The notes below the pieces were generated by a model, which was given only the letters and a program-made list of their open reading frames with translations, ran no database searches and had not been told where the DNA came from. A stretch of DNA of 64,000 bases, from contig NZ_JADFUA010000007.1 in the NCBI RefSeq assembly GCF_015223195.1, positions 1 to 64,000 of the forward strand, written 5' to 3'. Positions 62,282 through 64,000 of the stretch are shown here, in pieces (within the stretch, counting starts at the first letter, position 1; each line of letters begins with the position of its first letter). The DNA comes from Chitinilyticum piscinae (GTDB lineage: Bacteria; Pseudomonadota; Gammaproteobacteria; Burkholderiales; Chitinibacteraceae). The translations under genes were made by a program, and so were the position numbers.

Positions 62282-62330
62282 ACCTATCACCCTGCACATC
62301 AATATTCTTGAGGAAATCAGTCGCATACCC
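62282..62330. repeat. 49-bp intergenic element, copy 12
   Basis: Starts ACCTAT, ends ATACCC, 49 bases, with a short CCTGCA in the left arm. It lies between bioC and bioD, same strand. Confidence 0.65.
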
Positions 62331-62332
62331 TG

Positions 62333-63223
62333 CTATTTACGCGGCCTGAACTCGATAATCTGTGCACCGTCGGCAAGCGTCCTGCTGGCTGGTGCATCCG
62401 TTTTCCAGGCATGGCCATAGATGACTTCGTAGGTGCATGGCAGCACGCCGTCACGGCGCAATGCCTCATACTGCGCAACCACACGCTGCCAGGCTGCGCG
62501 CCCCATCATGCCGCTGCGCCGGCCATGCATGTGATTTGCGGCACCAATGTCCTTCAGATCACGCATGACGGCGCGGGCATCCGGATAAGTCAATGTCAGG
62601 TATTCCATATCCATTACCGGGCCGCTGAAACCCTGCTGACCCAATGCATCGCCCAGATCATGCATGTCGATGAACTGGTTGACATGACTGTAACCATCCA
62701 CCCCTGCAAAGGCGGTGCGCAATTCATGCAACGTATCCGGCCCCAGGGTCGCGAACAGCAGCAGTCCACCCGGCCTCAAAACCCGACGGAACTCGGCAAA
62801 TGCGCGATCCGGCGTATTGCACCACTGCAAAGTCAGACTCGACCAGATGACATCCACCGAGGCATCCGCAAGTGGCAGTGCTTCGATATCGCCACACAGG
62901 GGCAGCGCTTTCTGCCGATCCAGCAAGCCGAACAACTGCCGAAACCCCGACTGCTTCTGCTGGACAACTCGCAGCATGCCCGGCGCCAGATCCAGCGCCA
63001 GCAATTCGGCACTACCAAAACGCTGCCTCAGCCCCGGCAGGGCATACCCCGTACCACAACCGGCATCCAGCACCCGGACGGGCTCAATGCGCATCAGCGC
63101 CAGGCGTTCAAGCATGCGGTCGGCGACTTCGCGTTGCAATACCGCTGCAGCATCATACGATTGTGCGGCCCGATCAAACGCGGCTTGCACCGCCTTCTTG
63201 TCGGTATAAAACGCCTCGCTCAT
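62333..63223 (-). CDS. bioC: Malonyl-ACP O-methyltransferase BioC
   Basis: A 296-residue SAM-dependent methyltransferase that starts biotin synthesis by masking malonyl-ACP. SAM motifs: VLDAGCGTGYALPGL, ALDLAPGML, GDIEALPLADASVDVIWSSLTLQWC. The start at 63223 (MSEAFYTDKKAV) overlaps the DedA stop (ATGA). The three genes bioC, bioD and the DedA gene are probably one unit. Confidence 0.94.
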   Translation of the reverse strand: MSEAFYTDKKAVQAAFDRAAQSYDAAAVLQREVADRMLERLALMRIEPVRVLDAGCGTGYALPGLRQRFGSAELLALDLAPGMLRVVQQKQSGFRQLFGLLDRQKALPLCGDIEALPLADASVDVIWSSLTLQWCNTPDRAFAEFRRVLRPGGLLLFATLGPDTLHELRTAFAGVDGYSHVNQFIDMHDLGDALGQQGFSGPVMDMEYLTLTYPDARAVMRDLKDIGAANHMHGRRSGMMGRAAWQRVVAQYEALRRDGVLPCTYEVIYGHAWKTDAPASRTLADGAQIIEFRPRK

Positions 63224-63867
63224 GCCCCGCCCTTGCGTTGTTGCAGCTTGTGCTGCACGAAATGGATGCACATGGGCAACAAGGAAATTCCAATGATGCC
63301 CAAGACCATCAGGGTAAGATTCTTGCGGATGATCTCGACATTTCCGAAGTAGTACCCCAGCGAGACAAGACTGCCAACCCAGACCAGGGTGCCAAACACA
63401 CTGAAGCCCAGAAATCGCAGATAGGGCATCCTGCCCATCCCGGCAACAAAGGGCGCAAAAGTACGCACGATCGGCACAAAGCGCGCCAGCGTGACCGTTT
63501 TGCCACCATGGCGGGCATAGAATGCCTCGGTGCGCACGAGGTAATCGCGCCGGAAGATTTTCGAATTCGGGTTGCGGAACAGGCGCTCACCCAGCGTTCG
63601 GCCAATCAGGTAATTGGTGCTGTCCCCCAGAATTGCTGCCGCAATCAGCGTTGCCGCCAGGACCAGCGGATCCATTTTCCCGAGCGCAGCCACCAGGCCG
63701 GCGACAAACAGCAGTGAATCGCCCGGCAGAAACGGCATTACAACCAGGCCGGTTTCACAGAAAATGATCAGAAAGAGCATCAGGTAAATCTGCGTGCCAT
63801 ACAACATGGCCCATTGCTCAAGCACCTGATCCAGATGCAGAAACAGATCGATAAAATTGAATTCCAT
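63220..63867 (-). CDS. DedA family inner membrane protein
   Basis: A 215-residue membrane protein with the DedA signatures (CETGLVVMPFLPGDSLLF, GDSTNYLIGRTLG, RFVPIVRTFAPFVAGMGRM). Recent work shows DedA proteins recycle undecaprenyl phosphate or maintain membrane lipid balance; which here is not known. It is coupled to bioC by an ATGA overlap. Confidence 0.92.
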   Translation of the reverse strand: MEFNFIDLFLHLDQVLEQWAMLYGTQIYLMLFLIIFCETGLVVMPFLPGDSLLFVAGLVAALGKMDPLVLAATLIAAAILGDSTNYLIGRTLGERLFRNPNSKIFRRDYLVRTEAFYARHGGKTVTLARFVPIVRTFAPFVAGMGRMPYLRFLGFSVFGTLVWVGSLVSLGYYFGNVEIIRKNLTLMVLGIIGISLLPMCIHFVQHKLQQRKGGA

Positions 63868-63897
63868 GAGTTCTCTCGCATAGCCCCCAGTAATGGC

Positions 63898-63925
63898 AAA
63901 CGCCGACGAAGCATCGTCGGCGTTT
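63898..63925. terminator. Hairpin terminator between the partial gene and the DedA gene
   Basis: AAACGCCGACGA (63898-63909), loop AGCA and TCGTCGGCGTTT (63914-63925), a perfect 12-bp stem. Confidence 0.75.
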
Positions 63926-63946
63926 TGCAGTCATCCCAAATAACGA

Positions 63947-64000
63947 TCAGACGACAGCTTCTTCCTTGATGACGACCGGCTTGGCCATGTTCTCGCGGGA
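63947..64000 (-). CDS. 3' end of an unidentified gene (partial)
   Basis: Seventeen codons and a TGA stop are inside the window, reading SRENMAKPVVIKEEAVV. Too short to assign. The terminator at 63898-63925 directly behind it suggests a real gene end. The rest lies right of the window. Confidence 0.5.
   Translation of the reverse strand, partial: SRENMAKPVVIKEEAVV

Overview
The window reads as chromosomal DNA of a GC-rich, Gram-negative, chitin-using betaproteobacterium. A Neisseriales-type porin, FNR next to hemN, lplT, bioC/bioD, pepD and DsbC beside a UbiH-type hydroxylase all fit Neisseriales. A secreted deacetylase with two chitin-binding modules next to a chitinase-like sensor points to the Chitinibacteraceae (Chitinibacter/Chitinilyticum/Deefgea relatives). 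The family placement is inference from gene content; no 16S gene lies inside the window.

Layout. Left edge (1-182): promoter and boxA-like leader of what looks like a ribosomal RNA operon running leftwards off the window. 0.2-9.1 kb: ferredoxin-type reductase, epimerase, ubiquinone hydroxylase-dsbC, comEC-MOSC, a response regulator fused to an anti-sigma-type ATPase, and a ParA ATPase. 9.2-11.2 kb: htpG with a sigma-32 promoter. 11.4-24.6 kb: mostly small single genes (YceI lipoprotein, DUF2461, GntR, YccF, GNAT, a short flagellin, a Cys-cluster protein, Tim44-like, NlpD-like, AraC-GyrI), then dut, coaBC and radC. 24.8-30.9 kb: amino-acid binding lipoprotein, putA, msrB, hydrolase. 31.3-33.8 kb: an AT-richer small hypothetical gene, sugE and a frameshifted nucleotidyl cyclase. 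33.9-37.2 kb: pepD, an 0.8-kb intergenic array of five repeats carrying DnaA-box-like sites, and srkA. 37.4-41.8 kb: chitin deacetylase and, divergently, a membrane protein joining a GH18 chitinase fold to a LytTR DNA-binding domain. 41.8-50.8 kb: GNAT, truC, solute-binding protein, lplT with an RND efflux pair, FKBP, SafE-like protein. 51-56 kb: hemN/fnr around an FNR box, dienelactone hydrolase, glycerate kinase. 56.2-59 kb: beta-barrel protein, an IS3-family element and an older IS remnant. 59-64 kb: porin, PilZ protein, SCO1, bioD, bioC, DedA and the 3' end of one more gene.

Two things stand out. First, the 748-residue protein at 39561-41807 has a signal peptide, a GH18 domain whose catalytic Glu is Arg, one membrane helix and a C-terminal LytTR domain. 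This is the architecture of a one-component regulator that would sense chitin fragments in the periplasm and bind DNA from the membrane, and its likely first target is the divergent chitin deacetylase. Second, a degenerate 49-bp intergenic element recurs 13 times. It has GGGTAT/ATACCC ends, CCTGCAGG-like inner arms and an A-rich centre, and its length does not vary. It lies mostly between convergent genes, and one copy is read in frame inside putA.

The rest is ordinary housekeeping. Start codons were moved inwards wherever a ribosome binding site, signal peptide or family length argued for it; those choices are stated in each entry.
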